61,742 nt of DNA, taken from the NCBI GenBank assembly GCA_937923175.1, contig CALALB010000052.1, positions 1-61,742 of the forward strand, given 5' to 3'. The position numbers were made by a program, and so were the translations under genes. Numbering within the stretch: the stretch's first letter is position 1; every line of letters starts with the position of its first letter. Positions 37,867-47,144 of the stretch are shown here, one piece after another. The notes beneath the pieces were generated by a model that was not told the DNA's origin, searched no databases, and saw nothing but the letters and a program-made list of their open reading frames with translations. Origin of the DNA: an uncultured Chromatiaceae bacterium (GTDB lineage: Bacteria; Pseudomonadota; Gammaproteobacteria; Chromatiales; Chromatiaceae).

Positions 37867-39182
37867 GCGGGCTCCTTATCGACCAGATGCTCGGCGATCA
37901 GCTCGGTCAAGCCGACGACCGGGATATTCAGGTTATAGGTCTCGATTCCCTCTTCGAGTTGGGTGCGACAGGTGGCGCACATGGTGACCATACGTGCCGG
38001 GGCAACCGCTTCGATCTGGGCCTTTTTGCGTTTGAATGCCTGCAATCTCAGCGCTTCAGCGCGCTCGTTCGAGCTGACCCCCCCACCTGCCCCACAACAC
38101 CATTGATAACGCCCATGTTCCTCAAAATCGACGAATTGTTCGGCGATGAGCTCGATCAGATTGCGCTGCTGTTCGATCACCCCGCTTTTGCGCGCCAGGT
38201 TACAGGGGTCATGCATCGACAACCGGTCTGTCTCCTTGCCCTCTAGCCTGAGACGACCGCTCGCGCGCAGCTCATCCAGGACCTCGATGATATGAAAGAC
38301 CTTGAATGGATAGGATCGGCCGATCAGGTTAGGTCCTTCCCAGCGGATGGCGGTATAGGCGTGACCGCATTCTGGGCTGATGACCTTAGAGACCTTCAGC
38401 TGCTCAGCCGCAGCCACCACTCGCTCGACCAGGGTGCGGGCGATATCCTTGCTGCCGATCTGCACACCGGCGTTGGTCGCCTCGAAACACTGGGTCGATA
38501 AGGTCCAGGAGATGCTGGCATGGGCGAAGATGCGCGTGATCGCCTCGAGATATTCGGGAAAATTGATCACCTCCATCGAGGAGAGCAACACCAGATACTC
38601 AGCACCCTCGCGATCGATGGGGACCTGCAGCCCCGTGCTCGATTCGACATGCCGGATCTGGACCTCGAGCGTCTTCCATTGCAACCCCATGGGGCTGCCG
38701 GTGCGGATGGCGCGGCTGGAGGCAGCAATCAAACCCTCAGGGGCATGACCGGACTGGACCATGCCCTCGCGCATCTTGCGGATCATATAGGCGATGTCAT
38801 TGCCGACCGGACAGACCATCGAGCAACGCCCGCACATGGTGCATGAGTCATACAGCAACTCCTCCCATTCGGCGAGCAGTGCGTCGGTGACCGGTTGATT
38901 GAGCCTGAGCCAAGACTTGATCCGGCCGAGTAGGGTGAATTCGCTCTCCCAGAGACGGCGCAGGGGCTCAAGCTTATAGATGGGGGTATATCTGGGATCG
39001 CCGGTCTCGACATAAAACGGGCAGGCCTGGGCACACAGCCCACAGTGCACACAGCTCGAGAAGAAGGCTGCGATCGGGGCATCGAGCTCAGCGCGCCAGG
39101 CGGCAAGCCCCCGCGCCAGAGATAGCCCCTGAGCCGGCGCGCCCTGCTCTAGGGTGCGCTCCCTGATTGCCAAGGTACTCAT
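37863..39182 (-). CDS. isp2: Hydrogenase electron-transfer subunit Isp2 (HdrD/DsrK-like)
   Basis: A cytoplasmic-side iron-sulfur protein, 439 residues. Two 4Fe-4S ferredoxin motifs (CVHCGLCAQACP and CTMCGRCSMVCP) are followed by a HdrD-type cysteine pattern. The Cys-rich region includes DPCNLARKSG, QWCCGAGGGVSS and CATCRTQLEE, matching the CX(n)CCX(n)CXXC signature of the heterodisulfide reductase/DsrK family. In the known systems Isp2 links the hydrogenase through Isp1 to cellular thiol or sulfur metabolism. It overlaps isp1 and hynL by 4 bases each. Confidence 0.93.
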   Translation of the reverse strand: MSTLAIRERTLEQGAPAQGLSLARGLAAWRAELDAPIAAFFSSCVHCGLCAQACPFYVETGDPRYTPIYKLEPLRRLWESEFTLLGRIKSWLRLNQPVTDALLAEWEELLYDSCTMCGRCSMVCPVGNDIAYMIRKMREGMVQSGHAPEGLIAASSRAIRTGSPMGLQWKTLEVQIRHVESSTGLQVPIDREGAEYLVLLSSMEVINFPEYLEAITRIFAHASISWTLSTQCFEATNAGVQIGSKDIARTLVERVVAAAEQLKVSKVISPECGHAYTAIRWEGPNLIGRSYPFKVFHIIEVLDELRASGRLRLEGKETDRLSMHDPCNLARKSGVIEQQRNLIELIAEQFVDFEEHGRYQWCCGAGGGVSSNERAEALRLQAFKRKKAQIEAVAPARMVTMCATCRTQLEEGIETYNLNIPVVGLTELIAEHLVDKEPA

Positions 39183-39841
39183 GCCTCAACCCCCTTGCGC
39201 CCGAAATGGGCCCCGGTGTACCAACGGGCGATGAACGCCGTGAAGAGATGGCTGAGCCTGGTCAAGGGCACCAGGATCAAAAAGATCTCGGCGCTTAAAA
39301 TATGCATCCCCAAGGCTAGCGGATAGGGTGTAATCAAGCGGTGATAGGAAAGATAGCCGGTTAGGACCACCATAAAGACCACTGCCCAAATCAGATAATC
39401 CTCGCCTGTGCTCAAAAACCGCTTGACCGGATGGGTCAACCGATGGACGAGCGCAGCGATCAGCCCGAGGATGGTGAGCGCGGTCGACACATCGACCAGG
39501 GGTGTGGGCAGCGCCGGCCAGGCAAACCCCAAGACACCGCGAATCAGCTCGACATGGGGGACAAAAAAAAGCAGGACCAGAATGAAGCCGATATGCCACA
39601 GCCAGCCGATCAAAACGTCGAAAGGCGCGCGCCGGAAGGTCCCGGGATCGGGCAGGGTGCGGCTCACTAAGGCCTTTGCCCCGCCGATCCATTCGGGGGC
39701 GCGCGGCTCGGCATAATTTTTGGCCCGTCCCAGGATCAGGATCTCGACCAGGCGTACCGCGACGCCGAGGGCAAAGATGCCGAGGGCGAGATTTAACATC
39801 GGACCCTTGGTCCAAAGCAGAAATGCCATCGCGTCGTTCAT
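39179..39841 (-). CDS. isp1: Hydrogenase membrane cytochrome-b subunit Isp1
   Basis: A 220-residue integral membrane protein of the NarI/DsrM type with about five transmembrane helices (LNLALGIFALGVAVRLVEI, FILVLLFFVPHVELI, LTILGLIAALVHRL, LIWAVVFMVVLTGYL, LSAEIFLILVPLTRLSH). Histidines in or near the helices (HIGFIL, VHRLTH, GMHILSAE) are candidate heme b ligands. It would carry electrons between the quinone pool or Isp2 and the hydrogenase small subunit. The ATG at 39841 overlaps the hynS stop. The longer in-frame extension upstream lies inside hynS and is rejected. Confidence 0.92.
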   Translation of the reverse strand: MNDAMAFLLWTKGPMLNLALGIFALGVAVRLVEILILGRAKNYAEPRAPEWIGGAKALVSRTLPDPGTFRRAPFDVLIGWLWHIGFILVLLFFVPHVELIRGVLGFAWPALPTPLVDVSTALTILGLIAALVHRLTHPVKRFLSTGEDYLIWAVVFMVVLTGYLSYHRLITPYPLALGMHILSAEIFLILVPLTRLSHLFTAFIARWYTGAHFGRKGVEA

Positions 39842-40941
39842 TGTTTGGCCTCCAGTTCTTCGATGCTGACCGGTGGCAGGGTACGCTCGGCAATGCGCGC
39901 CCGCCGGCGTGCCAGGGCGCCTGCAACTGCGCCTGCAGCGATACCAACGGCCCCCGCGCCAAGGAGGGTATTCGGACCTAGGGTCAGGGGTACAGAGACC
40001 GCCCGGTAAAAACCGCCGGCATCCCAAAACCTAGGCTCCGAACAGCCCAGACAGGGATGCCCCGCCTCAACCGGCCAGCTTGTGCCATCGTTCCATTTCA
40101 TGGTGGCGCAGGCGTTATAGGTGATCGGGCCCTTGCAGCCGAGCCGATACAGACACCACCCCCGCTTGGCCCCCTCATCGTCGAATCCCTCGGCAAAAAG
40201 ACCCTTGTCATAAAAGGGCCGGCGGTAACAGCGATCGTGGATCGATTGGCCATAAAAGGCGAGCGGTCGGAGATATTGATCCAGCTCGGGGAGCCGACCG
40301 AAGGCCAGATAATGGGCGACGACCCCAGAGATGGCCATGGGGATGGGGGGACAACCCGGGATGGTGACGAGTGGCTTATCCTTGACCAACTCCATGATCG
40401 GCCGGGCGCCGGTCGGATTGGGTTCGGCCGCGGGCAGACCGCCAAAGGCCGCACAGCTGCCGACTGCAATCACAACCGCTGCCTGGTCGACCGTCTCTAG
40501 CAGGATGTCATAATTGCTGTGACCAGCGATGGTTGAATAACCCGGCTCGGAATTCGGCCCAGGGACTGAACCATCGACGATCACCAGATACTGCCCCTTG
40601 TTCTCCGCGATCGCCTGGAGACGAGCGGCCTCGGCCGCCTCGCCCGAGGCCGCCTGCAAGGTATGGTGATACTCGAGCGAGAGTGCATTCAGGATCAGAT
40701 CCTCGAGGTTCGGGGCATGGCTGCGGGTCAAGGATTCGGTGCAGCCAGTACATTCTTGAAACGACAACCAGATCACCGAGGGGCGGCGCGCCTTGGCTAG
40801 CGACTCGGCAAATACCGGGACCAGGCTCGGCGGCAAGGCCAACAGAGAGGTTGCGGCAGCGCAAAACCTCAGAAAACTACGGCGCGAAACGCCCTGTTTG
40901 ACGAGGAGCTCACCCAAGGTCGAATGCGATCGCTGAGGCAT
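39838..40941 (-). CDS. hynS: [NiFe] hydrogenase small subunit with Tat signal
   Basis: The iron-sulfur chain of the hydrogenase, 367 residues from the ATG at 40941, which has GGAGAG just before it. A twin-arginine signal (SRRSFLRFCAA) directs the folded heterodimer across the membrane. The proximal-cluster motifs CTGCTES, GSCAAFGG and PGCPPIP are present. C-terminal motifs include HDRCYRRPFYDKG, CLYRLGCKGPITYNAC and HPCLGCSEPRFWD for medial and distal clusters. A C-terminal hydrophobic helix (LLGAGAVGIAAGAVAGALA) probably anchors it on the periplasmic face. Its start overlaps the preceding HupH-like gene. Confidence 0.95.
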   Translation of the reverse strand: MPQRSHSTLGELLVKQGVSRRSFLRFCAAATSLLALPPSLVPVFAESLAKARRPSVIWLSFQECTGCTESLTRSHAPNLEDLILNALSLEYHHTLQAASGEAAEAARLQAIAENKGQYLVIVDGSVPGPNSEPGYSTIAGHSNYDILLETVDQAAVVIAVGSCAAFGGLPAAEPNPTGARPIMELVKDKPLVTIPGCPPIPMAISGVVAHYLAFGRLPELDQYLRPLAFYGQSIHDRCYRRPFYDKGLFAEGFDDEGAKRGWCLYRLGCKGPITYNACATMKWNDGTSWPVEAGHPCLGCSEPRFWDAGGFYRAVSVPLTLGPNTLLGAGAVGIAAGAVAGALARRRARIAERTLPPVSIEELEAKQ

Positions 40942-41359
40942 GGTCTCTCCTAAGGGGTTTGATTGAAGCGCGCTGTGACCCGGCCAGCCAGGTAGATAAT
41001 CTGTCATCTAACCGCGCCATTACAGCGGCAAGATCCTCCGGATGCGGGTGGAGGATTGCTGGGATCTTGGCAATCTCGAGGTGACGGCTCAGTAAACGGC
41101 CAGTGCCATCCAGAGAGTCTACCCGCCACACCCCAGGGATGGCAGTCTCTTGGATCAGGGTAAGTCCAAGTGAATCGATGCGGGCCTCGACCTCGCCTCG
41201 CCCGAGCACCGCCTCAAGCGCCTCGATCTCTGCCAGACCCAGCGGCAGGACCTGAAGATCGATGCGTGTCTCCTCCCCTGAGCTGATCAGGCGCTCCACC
41301 GCATGGCGGATCTCTTGCGCGATCGATAACACCATACCGCCTGGGTTCCCCTGGGTCAT
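40910..41359 (-). CDS. Hydrogenase expression/formation protein, HupH C-terminal-like
   Basis: A 149-residue protein that matches the C-terminal half of HupH/HyaF-type proteins. IDLQVLPLGLAEIEALEAVLG resembles the family signature LPMTPEERAALDALLG, followed by GRGEVEARIDSLGLTLIQET and GVWRVDSLDGTG. HupH-family proteins act in maturation of the small subunit or its clusters. The usual HupH is about twice as long, so this is a one-domain version. Candidate starts are the ATGs at 41359 and 41335; the latter has a better ribosome binding site (AGGCGG). It overlaps the hynS start by 32 bases and heads the hyn operon. Confidence 0.72.
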   Translation of the reverse strand: MTQGNPGGMVLSIAQEIRHAVERLISSGEETRIDLQVLPLGLAEIEALEAVLGRGEVEARIDSLGLTLIQETAIPGVWRVDSLDGTGRLLSRHLEIAKIPAILHPHPEDLAAVMARLDDRLSTWLAGSQRASIKPLRRDHASAIAFDLG

Positions 41360-41583
41360 GGATACCGGCCAGGGCCGCTCAGCCCTCTGCAAACCACCTT
41401 ATTCAGTTTAGGGATCTTTAGGGTGGATTGTTTTGATCCCGCTCATTATTTCAGCATTTTATTAGTCGCTGAATCTCAGCGGTTTCATCGCCAACCAGCA
41501 GGGTCAAGAGGGGCGGCAGGATCGACGCGGCGCCGGCAAAGCGGGGAGGTTTGCCTGCGGCCCTAGGCGCCGGTCGGTTTGGT

Positions 41584-42696
41584 TTAACCCTTGGCGGCAA
41601 ACTCCTCCATGAACTGAGCCAGCTGCTCGACAGCACCAGGCGTCATGGCGTTATAGAGCGAGGCCCGTATCCCGCCAAGGGCGCGGTGCCCGCGCAGCCC
41701 GCTGCAACCCGCTCGTTCAGCCTGACGCAAAAACTCAGCCTCCCGTTCTGGGCTCGGCAGGCGAAAGACGACATTCATCAATGAACGATCCTGAGGGGCT
41801 GCCCAACCCAGATAAAGCTCGGGATAGCGGTCGATCACCGAATACAGACGCTTGGCCTTGCCCCGATTGAGGCTGAGCATCCGCTCAAGCCCCCCGATCT
41901 CCTCGATCAGCCAGCGCAAAACCCGCGAGACCGCATAGATGGCAAAGACCGGCGGGGTGTTATAGAGCGAATGGGCCTTGAGATGGGCCCGATAATCGAG
42001 TATCTCCGGCAGACCGGCGGATGGATGTTCAAGCAACTCGCGCCGGAGGATGACCAAAGTCACACCTGCCGGCCCCAGATTCTTTTGGGCATGGGCATAG
42101 ATAAGAGCAAACCGGGTTGGATCGAAGGGGTATGAAAGAAAGTCGGACGACATATCGCAGACCCGGATGACATCGTCACGCCCAGGCACCCAATGGAACT
42201 GCAACCCCTCAACCGTTTCATTCGAGACATAATGAAGATAGGCGGCATCGGCAGAGGGTTCGAGTTCATCGGCACGAGGGAGGCGGCGAAATCCCTCATT
42301 CTCCCCGTCCCAGAGGATGCGCACCCGACCCTCTAGCCGGGCAGCTGGGATGGACTTGGCGCTCCAATAGCCGGTGCGCAGATATTCGGCAGCCTGAGCC
42401 CGCCCGCGTAACAGATGCATGGGGATCATCGTAAACTGCAGGCTGGCCCCCCCCTGAAGAAAAAGCACTGCATAGTCATCGGGCAGTCCCAGCAGCTGGC
42501 GCAGGTCCTGTTCAGTCTGCGCCAAAAGCTCAGCAAACCAGTCAGAACGGTGACTGATCCCAAGGATCGACAACCCTGCCCCAGGCGCTGACCGAATGGC
42601 CTCCCGAAGTTCATCCAAGACGCGCGCCGGCAAGACCCCAGGTCCACCCGAAAAATTGAGCGCATTGCGATCGAGTAAATAGGGATCCCTGACCAA
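41584..42696 (-). CDS. serC: Phosphoserine aminotransferase
   Basis: A PLP enzyme of class V that makes 3-phosphoserine from 3-phosphohydroxypyruvate in serine synthesis, and also acts in pyridoxine synthesis. LNFSGGPGVLPARVL is the family start, and FLQGGASLQFTMIPM binds the phosphate. The PLP lysine is in IYAHAQKNLGPAGVTLV. RRLPRADELE and LYNTPPVFAIYAVSRVL are also typical. It is 370 residues. It is the last gene of a cluster msrA, ATP-grasp, serC with only 1-8 bases between genes. Confidence 0.96.
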   Translation of the reverse strand: MVRDPYLLDRNALNFSGGPGVLPARVLDELREAIRSAPGAGLSILGISHRSDWFAELLAQTEQDLRQLLGLPDDYAVLFLQGGASLQFTMIPMHLLRGRAQAAEYLRTGYWSAKSIPAARLEGRVRILWDGENEGFRRLPRADELEPSADAAYLHYVSNETVEGLQFHWVPGRDDVIRVCDMSSDFLSYPFDPTRFALIYAHAQKNLGPAGVTLVILRRELLEHPSAGLPEILDYRAHLKAHSLYNTPPVFAIYAVSRVLRWLIEEIGGLERMLSLNRGKAKRLYSVIDRYPELYLGWAAPQDRSLMNVVFRLPSPEREAEFLRQAERAGCSGLRGHRALGGIRASLYNAMTPGAVEQLAQFMEEFAAKG

Positions 42697-42697
42697 C

Positions 42698-43930
42698 TCA
42701 GCTGCCCTCTGCTAGACCCGGCGGCCTGTGTCTGGAGGCATCGACGAGAAGATCGCGAAAGGCCGCCTTGATGCGGCGCATAGGCGCCAATTTGTACGGA
42801 TACAGCGCCGGGGGGTCCATGTCATGCACGACCATGGCCGGGTCGACCTCGAAGAGCAGCAGCCGGCCATCGGCCAGCTCAGCGCAATCGATGCCGACAT
42901 AATCAAGACCCAAGGCGGCATGGACCGCCGCGAGTGCCTCGGCATGACGGCGCGCAAAATCAGTCTCAAAGGCGTTGAAGAAGGCTGCCTCCTCAGCGCG
43001 CTTGGCGGCGCTATCGGCCATGCCGGCATTGAGATAATGGACCATCCAATGCGCTGAGATCGCCAAATGGACCGGAAAAGGCCGGCCGGCGATCCATACC
43101 AGGCGATATTTGCGAAACCAGCCATCGGCTGAACGATAGTCGATGAAGGGCGAGACGAAATAGGCCGGCTCGGTTCGGGTCGCAAGCACGGCGGTCAGAT
43201 CCTCGAGCCGATCGATCCGGGTCAATCCTTGGCCAGCATGGGAGTCGAGGGGGCGAATGAGCAAGGGAAGGGTTATCCCTGTCTCTAGCCCTTGCCCTTT
43301 GGCCAAATCCGCAATCTGGGCGCGATCGAGACGCCAGACGGGCGGGACAACCAGATTGGGTAGACCCTGGAGCTGCAGCCCCAGCCGATCGCGCGCCGCG
43401 GCAATGATCCGTCTGGGATCATTGATGACTGGGCGCGGCCAGGCGCGCAACCGCTCGGCCCAATGCCTGAGCACTGGCTGGGCAGACCTGGACTCGCCGA
43501 TTGCCACAATCAGCAGATCATGGGCAGGAAGCCTTTCCGGCTCAGGCAGATTGCCCCCTACGTAATAGAGATCAAGCTGGATATCGCTGCCTTCGAGCAG
43601 GCATTCGAGCGGGGCATTGGCCATCAGGGGGCCAGGGACCTTGAGCGCCAACACATGCAACACCGGCGGCTGCTTGCCCCCCTGGATCCGATAATGCCGG
43701 CACAGACGCATGGCCTCCTGTCTGAGCTCGGCAGCGATCCCGCCCTGCCCCTGAAATTCGCTGAGGATCGCGGCATCCAACAAGGCACCAGCCTCATGAG
43801 GATTGGCGCTGGCGCGTTGGAGCAACATCTGGGCGAGCGGTCTTAAGTCCTCACCCGCTAGGGCTTGGCGCATCAGGGGCGCCAGTCCCAGGACGGTCTG
43901 AGGACGGGGGATCGGCGACTCGCTCGGCAC
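42698..43930 (-). CDS. ATP-grasp protein of unknown substrate
   Basis: A 410-residue protein. The first 100 residues are helical and repeat-like (LAQMLLQRASANPHEAG). A Rossmann-like part with DLLIVAIGESRSAQPVL follows, then a RimK-like ATP-grasp domain with LLIRPLDSHAGQGL, a segment DYRSADGWFRKYRLVW and LDYVGIDCAEL. The metal-binding end reads LLFEVDPAMVVHDMDP. Such proteins join an acid to an amine with ATP, often amino acids or peptides. I know homologues only as uncharacterised proteobacterial proteins. It lies between msrA (8 bases upstream) and serC (1 base downstream), which suggests joint expression. Confidence 0.7.
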   Translation of the reverse strand: MPSESPIPRPQTVLGLAPLMRQALAGEDLRPLAQMLLQRASANPHEAGALLDAAILSEFQGQGGIAAELRQEAMRLCRHYRIQGGKQPPVLHVLALKVPGPLMANAPLECLLEGSDIQLDLYYVGGNLPEPERLPAHDLLIVAIGESRSAQPVLRHWAERLRAWPRPVINDPRRIIAAARDRLGLQLQGLPNLVVPPVWRLDRAQIADLAKGQGLETGITLPLLIRPLDSHAGQGLTRIDRLEDLTAVLATRTEPAYFVSPFIDYRSADGWFRKYRLVWIAGRPFPVHLAISAHWMVHYLNAGMADSAAKRAEEAAFFNAFETDFARRHAEALAAVHAALGLDYVGIDCAELADGRLLLFEVDPAMVVHDMDPPALYPYKLAPMRRIKAAFRDLLVDASRHRPPGLAEGS

Positions 43931-43938
43931 AAGAGGTC

Positions 43939-44505
43939 TCAGGTCAGGATCGATATCGGTTGCGCCTGATGCTGGTCAGTGACCAGGCGTTCGCAAAGGT
44001 GGTGGCGCAATTTGGCGAGCTTAGGTGCAATCACGGCCTGGCAATACCCCTGGAGCGGATAGCGGCGATAATAATTGCGATGATAGGACTCGGCCGGATA
44101 AAAGGTCGGCAGCGGCCCAACCTGGGTCAGGATCGGGCTCGACCAATGGTTCTGCAGCCGGGCGATCATGGCCTCGGCCTGAGCGCGCTGCTCCTCATCG
44201 TGATAAAAGATGACCGAGCGGTACTGGCTGCCCACATCGGCCCCTTGCCGGTTCAGGGTAGTGGGGTCATGGACGGTAAAAAAGATCTCAAGCAAGGCTG
44301 AATAATCGATCTCTTGATCGTCGAAGGTGATCTGGACGACCTCTGCATGGCCAGTCGTTCCAGTGCAGACCTGTTGATAGCTGGGGTTCGGGCAGGTGCC
44401 ACCGGCATAACCGGGTTCGACCGAGATCACCCCCTTGACGATTTGAAAGACAGCCTCCAGACACCAAAAACAGCCGCCGCCAAAGGTTGCACACCGATAT
44501 GCCAT
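43939..44505 (-). CDS. msrA: Peptide methionine sulfoxide reductase A
   Basis: A repair enzyme for methionine-S-sulfoxide, 188 residues. The catalytic cysteine is in FGGGCFWCLEAVF near residue 13, together with the usual GYAGG and VCTGTTGHAEVVQI. A C-terminal cysteine (GYCQAVIAPKLAKL) is the likely resolving partner. VHDPTTLNRQGADVGSQYRS is also a family signature. The start MAYRCATFGGG is shorter than in E. coli MsrA. It heads the cluster msrA, ATP-grasp, serC and is divergent from hypF. Confidence 0.95.
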   Translation of the reverse strand: MAYRCATFGGGCFWCLEAVFQIVKGVISVEPGYAGGTCPNPSYQQVCTGTTGHAEVVQITFDDQEIDYSALLEIFFTVHDPTTLNRQGADVGSQYRSVIFYHDEEQRAQAEAMIARLQNHWSSPILTQVGPLPTFYPAESYHRNYYRRYPLQGYCQAVIAPKLAKLRHHLCERLVTDQHQAQPISILT

Positions 44506-44777
44506 AGTTCATCTCCCCCATTGATCGATCGTTTTGGATCTTATGGCCTGGGCAAAGGCTCAAGAGTGAGTGACGGGGAACCAAACAACCAGCCCCTCCT
44601 CCTGGTAGTCAGATGGTCTTCTGGGCGCGAGAATCGCCCAAACCCATCTACCCCCGGATCTGCCGCGTCCCCGGTCAAGGCGGAACCATTACCGCGCGGT
44701 TCGGTAAAACGCGGCATATCCAAGATTAGGAATGCAGGCTCGATCATCAAGGATCAAGGACCAGGCAAATAGGGTCT

Positions 44778-47144
44778 ATGGGTGCAATGCCGGCAGAAGA
44801 GATTCGGGTGCGCGGGCTGGTGCAAGGGGTCGGTTTTCGCCCGACCGTCTGGCGACTGGCCCAGGCGCTCAATCTCATCGGCGATGTGCGCAACGATGGC
44901 GAAGGGGTGTTGATCCGAGTTCAACCCGCCGATCCGAGCGATCACTCTGCCATCGATCGCTTTTGTGCCCGATTATCCAGCGAATGCCCACCCTTGGCGC
45001 GCATCGATGCCATCGAGCGTACCCCCTTGGCTGAGCCACTCGCCACCCAGGGGTTTCAGATTCTTTGCAGCGATCAAACGCCCATCCATACCGGGATCGT
45101 GCCGGATGCGGCAACCTGCCCGGCCTGTCTTGCCGAGATCAAAGATCCCGCCAACCGCCGCTATCGCTATCCATTCACCAATTGTACCCATTGTGGACCG
45201 CGCCTTAGCATCCTGCGCGGTATCCCCTATGACCGCAGCCGCACCAGCATGGCGGTCTTTCCGATGTGTGCGCGCTGCCAGGCCGAATACGAGGATCCTG
45301 GCGACCGGCGTTTCCATGCCCAACCCAATGCCTGTCCGGATTGTGGCCCCCAGGTCTGGCTGGTCGATGCCCAGAACCAGCCGGTCGATCCAAGGACACT
45401 CAATGCTCCAGACGCCATTGCGGCGGCCAGCTGCCTTCTCAAACAGGGGTATATCCTCGCGCTCAAGGGGATCGGCGGCTTCCATCTGGCTTGCGATGCC
45501 ACCAATGCCCAGGCGGTTTGCGAGCTGCGCCGGCGCAAGAGGCGCGATGCCAAGCCCCTGGCCATGATGGCGCGCGATCTTGCAGTCATCCGGCGCTATG
45601 CCCGCGTCTGTGCGCTTGAGGCGCAGCATCTGACCAGCCAGGCAGCCCCGATCCTCTTGCTCGAGCCCTACCCTTCTTCTGGGGACGGCCCGCCCCTGGC
45701 CCCGGGGATTGCGCCGGACCAATCCCGCCTAGGCTTCATGCTGCCTTACAGCCCCTTGCATCATCTGCTTCTGGCCGACTGGGATCGGCCATTGGTGATG
45801 ACCAGCGGTAACCTGAGCGATGATCCCCCCTGCCTCGACAACGCCGAGGCCCTCGAGCGGCTCAATGGAATCGCCGACTATCTGTTGCTCCATGATCGCC
45901 TCATCCTCAATCGGGTCGACGACTCGGTGGCCTGGGTCATGGACGGCGAGCTGCGCCTGCTGCGGCGGGCACGCGGTTATGCGCCAGCGCCCATCGCCCT
46001 GCCGCCAGGATTGGCAGACAGCGCGCCAATCCTGGCCTTAGGGGGCGAACTCAAAAACTGTTTCTGTCTGATCCGTGCGGGCGAGGCCATCCTCTCGCCC
46101 CATCTCGGGGACCTCGATCAGGCACGCACCGCCGCCGAATACCGGGCCCTGCTCGGGCTTTATGCCGAGCTGTTCGACCACTGGCCCCAGATTCTGGCCA
46201 TCGATCTCCACCCCGATTATCACCCCTCCCAGTTGGGGCGCGATTGGGCCAGGCGGGAGGATTTGGCCCTCGTTGCGGTTCAGCATCATCATGCCCATCT
46301 AGCCGCTGTCTTGGCTGACAATGGCTGGCCGCGCACTGCTGGACCCGTGCTCGGTATCCTGCTCGATGGTCTGGGTTGGGGTGAAGATGGGACCCTCTGG
46401 GGCGGTGAATTCCTGATCGGAGACTATCGCAGTTATCAGAGAGTGGCGCATCTCAAACCCGTTCCGATGCCAGGGGGATGGCTGGCGATCCGCGAGCCCT
46501 GGCGCAATCTGCTCGCCCAACTCGAGTCCGCCGGCGGCTGGCAGTCCTGGCAGAGTCGCTATCCTAGGCTGGCGCCGATCCAAAGACTCGCCGATCGTCC
46601 CAGCGCCTTGCTGGTCAGGTTCATGGCCCAGGGGATCAATGCGCCGCTGACCAGCTCTGCAGGGCGGCTATTCGACGCCGTGGCGGCAGCAGTGGGGCTG
46701 TGCGGGGAGCGGCTGAACTATGAGGGCCAGGCGGCCTGCGCGCTCGAGACCCTGGCGATCCAGGCGCAAGGAAAGGCTGAGGGTTATCCATTCAGCCTGA
46801 ATGACAGGGGCCCAATCTGGAGTCTTGACCCTGCCCCGCTCTGGGAGGCGCTGTTCTCTGATCTCGCCAGGGGTCTGCCCCCCGAGCACATCGCCGCCCG
46901 TTTTCATCTTGGATTTGCTGGCGCCCTTGTCGAGACCGCTAGACGCCTGGCCCAGCGTTTTGGGCTAAAGACCCTGGCACTCTCGGGTGGGGTATGGCAG
47001 AACCGGCTGTTATTCGAGACCGCAGTCTCTGGATTGCGCTCGGCGGGTTTACAGGTGCTTGCGCACCATCAGGTCCCAACCAATGACGGCGGACTCGCCC
47101 TGGGCCAGGGTTGTGTGGCAGCGGCATTGGCCCTGAGCAGGTGA
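44778..47144 (+). CDS. hypF: Carbamoyltransferase HypF
   Basis: Makes the thiocarbamate from carbamoyl phosphate that becomes the cyanide ligands of the [NiFe] hydrogenase active site. It has 788 residues. An N-terminal acylphosphatase domain (RVRGLVQGVGFRPTVWRLA) comes first, then two zinc fingers (CPACLAEI with CTHCGPR; CARCQAEY with CPDCGP). A YrdC-like domain (KGIGGFHLACDATN, KRRDAKPLAMM) and the Kae1-like domain (VQHHHAHLAAVLAD, LDGLGWGEDG, LSGGVWQN) follow. ATGs stand at 44778 and 44787. It is divergent from msrA, and no other hyp gene is nearby. The 3.4 kb between it and the hyn operon suggests a shared hydrogenase region. Confidence 0.96.
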   Translation: MGAMPAEEIRVRGLVQGVGFRPTVWRLAQALNLIGDVRNDGEGVLIRVQPADPSDHSAIDRFCARLSSECPPLARIDAIERTPLAEPLATQGFQILCSDQTPIHTGIVPDAATCPACLAEIKDPANRRYRYPFTNCTHCGPRLSILRGIPYDRSRTSMAVFPMCARCQAEYEDPGDRRFHAQPNACPDCGPQVWLVDAQNQPVDPRTLNAPDAIAAASCLLKQGYILALKGIGGFHLACDATNAQAVCELRRRKRRDAKPLAMMARDLAVIRRYARVCALEAQHLTSQAAPILLLEPYPSSGDGPPLAPGIAPDQSRLGFMLPYSPLHHLLLADWDRPLVMTSGNLSDDPPCLDNAEALERLNGIADYLLLHDRLILNRVDDSVAWVMDGELRLLRRARGYAPAPIALPPGLADSAPILALGGELKNCFCLIRAGEAILSPHLGDLDQARTAAEYRALLGLYAELFDHWPQILAIDLHPDYHPSQLGRDWARREDLALVAVQHHHAHLAAVLADNGWPRTAGPVLGILLDGLGWGEDGTLWGGEFLIGDYRSYQRVAHLKPVPMPGGWLAIREPWRNLLAQLESAGGWQSWQSRYPRLAPIQRLADRPSALLVRFMAQGINAPLTSSAGRLFDAVAAAVGLCGERLNYEGQAACALETLAIQAQGKAEGYPFSLNDRGPIWSLDPAPLWEALFSDLARGLPPEHIAARFHLGFAGALVETARRLAQRFGLKTLALSGGVWQNRLLFETAVSGLRSAGLQVLAHHQVPTNDGGLALGQGCVAAALALSR

